From Pirellulimonas nuda (GTDB lineage: Bacteria; Planctomycetota; Planctomycetia; Pirellulales; Lacipirellulaceae), in NCBI RefSeq assembly GCF_007750855.1, contig NZ_CP036291.1:744001-808000 (forward strand): 64,000 nucleotides of DNA. Reading direction: 5' to 3'. This document shows positions 62,216-64,000 of the stretch, in pieces. Position numbers and translations under genes: made by a program. The notes beneath the pieces are model-generated. The model made no database searches, was not told the DNA's origin, and was given only the letters and a program-made list of their open reading frames with translations. Position 1 is the stretch's first letter. Each line of letters begins with the position of its first letter.

Positions 62216-63355
62216 ATGCTCCGTTACTGGACCGCCGGCGAGTCGCATGGCAAGACGCTGATCGCCCTGGTGGATGGATTCCCCGCCGGGGTGACCATCG
62301 ACGAAGAGGCCATCAACGCCGACCTCAAGCTCCGCCAGGGGGGCTACGGCCGCGGCGGACGCCAACGCATTGAGACCGACAAGGTGGAGGTCCGCACCGG
62401 CGTGTGGCACGGCCAGACGCTCGGCAGCCCCATCGCGCTGGAGGTGGTCAACCGCGACTACAAGCTCGAGCGCCTCGACGACCTCCCGCGCCCGCGGCCC
62501 GGGCACGCCGACCTGACGGGCGCCATCAAGCACCTCGGCTCCATCCGCGGCGTGCTCGAACGCTCCAGCGCACGTGAGACCGCGGTCCGCGTCGCCGCCG
62601 GCGGGCTGGCCAAGTCGCTGCTCAAGGAGTTTGGCGTCCAGACGCTGGGGTACGTGGTCGAGCTCGGGGGCGAGGTCATCGAGCCGCTCGCCGGTTCCAT
62701 TGCCGAGCACCGCGTGCTGCGCGAGAAGAGCGAGGTCTACTCGCTTAACCCGGACCGCGACGCAGAGATCAAGTTGCTCATCGACCGCACGCGCAAGGCC
62801 GGCGACACGCTTGGCGGAGTCGTCGAGGTGCGTGTCGAGGGGCTGCCGTTCGGGCTGGGGACCCACGCCCAGTGGGACCGCAAGCTGGACGGCCGGCTGG
62901 CCCAAGCGGTGATGGCGGTGCAGGCGATCAAGGGGGTCGAGATCGGCCTCGGGTTCGAGGCGGCCCGCCGCCCCGGCTCGCAGGTGCACGACCCGATCCA
63001 CTACGACGCGTCGCAGAAGCAGTCGCCCAACCTCGGCTACACCCGCCCCACCAACAACGCCGGCGGGCTGGAGGGGGGCATGACCAACGGCCAGCCGCTG
63101 GTCGTCCGCGCCGCCAAGAAGCCCATCAGCACGCTCGCCAAGCCGCTGGCCAGCGTGAACCTCGACACGAAGGAGCCGCAGGAGGCCAGCTACGAACGCA
63201 GCGACGTGTGCGCCGTGTCGGCCGCTAGCATCATCGTCGAGGCGGTCGTTGCGTTCGAGATCGCAGCCGCGATGGTCGATAAGTTTGGGGGGGATAGTCT
63301 GCAAGAAATGCGGGCCCGCTACGAACTTTTTCTCAAGATGGCTCAAGAGCGGTAG
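62216..63355 (+). CDS. aroC: Chorismate synthase
   Basis: A 379-residue enzyme of normal length. Family signatures: YWTAGESHGKTLIALVDGFP at the start, RQGGYGRGGRQRIETDKVEV, RPGHADLTGAIKH, RSSARETAVRVAAGGLAK, and TNNAGGLEGGMTNGQPLVVR. It makes chorismate from EPSP with reduced FMN, the last step of the shikimate path. The start is at 62216. Confidence 0.97.
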   Translation: MLRYWTAGESHGKTLIALVDGFPAGVTIDEEAINADLKLRQGGYGRGGRQRIETDKVEVRTGVWHGQTLGSPIALEVVNRDYKLERLDDLPRPRPGHADLTGAIKHLGSIRGVLERSSARETAVRVAAGGLAKSLLKEFGVQTLGYVVELGGEVIEPLAGSIAEHRVLREKSEVYSLNPDRDAEIKLLIDRTRKAGDTLGGVVEVRVEGLPFGLGTHAQWDRKLDGRLAQAVMAVQAIKGVEIGLGFEAARRPGSQVHDPIHYDASQKQSPNLGYTRPTNNAGGLEGGMTNGQPLVVRAAKKPISTLAKPLASVNLDTKEPQEASYERSDVCAVSAASIIVEAVVAFEIAAAMVDKFGGDSLQEMRARYELFLKMAQER

Positions 63356-63394
63356 CCGGCGTGCCGGCCCGTGGGGGGGCCGCACGGGCAGCCG

Positions 63395-64000
63395 GTGCTT
63401 CACGAAACCACACAGCGTCGCGTCTGCCGCACCGCATTCCTAACGGTCTGCGTGCTGCCCACGCTCCTGGTCGCGGCGTGGGTCGGCTGGCGGGTGCAGC
63501 CCGGCTGGCGGGCCACGCGGGTGGCGCAAATCGGCCACGAGCTAGCGGCCCGCCTCGAGTGCCGGCGGCTCACGACGCCGCGCCCCGGGCAGTGGCGGCT
63601 GGAGGGCTGCGTGTGCCTCGACCTGGAGTCGGGCGAAGAGCTGCTGCGTGCGTCACGCGTCGACGCCTGGCCGCTGGACGGCGGCTGGCGCGTGGCGGTC
63701 GGCGAGGCGTCGCTGGACATCACGCAACTCGAACACGCCGCCGAGAGAACCAGCCACTGGCTGCGGAGCGATTGGCCCGGCGTGGTGCTGGCCTCGGTCG
63801 ACCGGCTAAAGGTGGTCGACGGCGATACCGCGCTGGCCGACTGGCAGGGGGTGCGGGCTAGGCTCGCTAGCCTGGGCGAGCCGGACGCCCTCACCGGACG
63901 CGAGCTGTCGGTCGTGCACCACGGGGTCGGCGGAGAGCTGACGCTGCTGATGCAACGCAACCGCCAGGTCACGCCCGCCACGACGCGCGTGACCCTCTCC
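63395..64000 (+). CDS. Membrane-anchored protein, 3' end beyond window
   Basis: An open frame of 202 codons runs to the right edge. It starts at GTG 63395 (another GTG at 63371 is possible) with one hydrophobic helix (TAFLTVCVLPTLLVAAWVGW) and then a predicted extracytoplasmic part: ATRVAQIGHELAARLECRRL, WRLEGCVCLDLESGEELLRA, LDITQLEHAAERTSHWLRSD. The plan resembles AsmA-like or other single-pass periplasmic proteins, but no family is clear from the visible half. Confidence 0.65.
   Translation, partial: MLHETTQRRVCRTAFLTVCVLPTLLVAAWVGWRVQPGWRATRVAQIGHELAARLECRRLTTPRPGQWRLEGCVCLDLESGEELLRASRVDAWPLDGGWRVAVGEASLDITQLEHAAERTSHWLRSDWPGVVLASVDRLKVVDGDTALADWQGVRARLASLGEPDALTGRELSVVHHGVGGELTLLMQRNRQVTPATTRVTLS

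Overview
This is a high-GC bacterial chromosome segment that looks planctomycetal, most likely order Pirellulales (family-level placement such as Lacipirellulaceae is a guess). The signs are a C-type sulfatase, a Gfo/Idh/MocA oxidoreductase with a Tat leader, tandem DUF1559-like proteins, a BlaI/M56 pair with a long C-terminal extension, HDOD and STAS proteins, bacterial topoisomerase VI, an LptD-like outer-membrane protein, and spacers full of dispersed inverted repeats. Gene density is normal and both strands are used. There are no rRNA or tRNA genes, phage, IS transposases or CRISPR arrays that I can see.

Layout. 1-4 kb (minus): a CHASE3-PAS sensor cut by the window edge, an M50 protease and an HDOD protein. 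4-9.7 kb: a large secreted Ycf48-like propeller protein, a GH13 branching-type enzyme and a PRC-barrel protein. 10-13.5 kb: a BlaI repressor with a palindromic operator, followed by an M56 peptidase gene that is frame-disrupted and also carries an in-frame inverted-repeat insert. 13.5-14.7 kb: a gene-free tract with a seven-unit, about 69-bp tandem repeat. 14.7-19.2 kb: an RNase HII-like protein and the str genes rpsL, rpsG and fusA, whose spacers hold inverted repeats. 19.4-25.5 kb: a nucleotidyltransferase pair, a sulfatase, alaS and a STAS protein.

25.6-32.4 kb (plus) is the most interesting block. Five tightly packed genes encode a FAD/NAD(P)H/2Fe-2S reductase, a tetraheme cytochrome c, a protein fusing two cyclic-nucleotide-binding-type domains to a four-cluster ferredoxin, a di-heme b-type membrane protein, and a ten-heme cytochrome c with a cysteine-rich cytoplasmic N-terminus. 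Together they could pass electrons across the inner membrane from NAD(P)H to periplasmic hemes, possibly gated by a cyclic nucleotide.

32.6-47.3 kb: a gamma-carbonic-anhydrase-like protein, LptD-like protein, DgkA-type kinase, Uma2 nuclease, both topoisomerase VI subunits (separated by three small genes), a HicAB module, two small secreted proteins, and a TolR/ExbD-TPR pair. 47.6-56.5 kb: an RlmI-type methyltransferase bracketed by repeats, three tandem DUF1559-like paralogues, nadA, a FliN-like protein, an SDR and a Gfo/Idh/MocA protein. 56.7-64 kb: pyruvate kinase, a RelE/HTH toxin-antitoxin pair followed by a duplicated piece of pyk, a VOC protein, a GH10-like protein, purC, aroC and a truncated membrane-anchored protein.

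About ten separate inverted-repeat families sit in the spacers, and several bracket single genes or toxin-antitoxin modules. Start codons were moved inward from the longest frame wherever a signal peptide, ribosome binding site or family alignment favoured a shorter protein.
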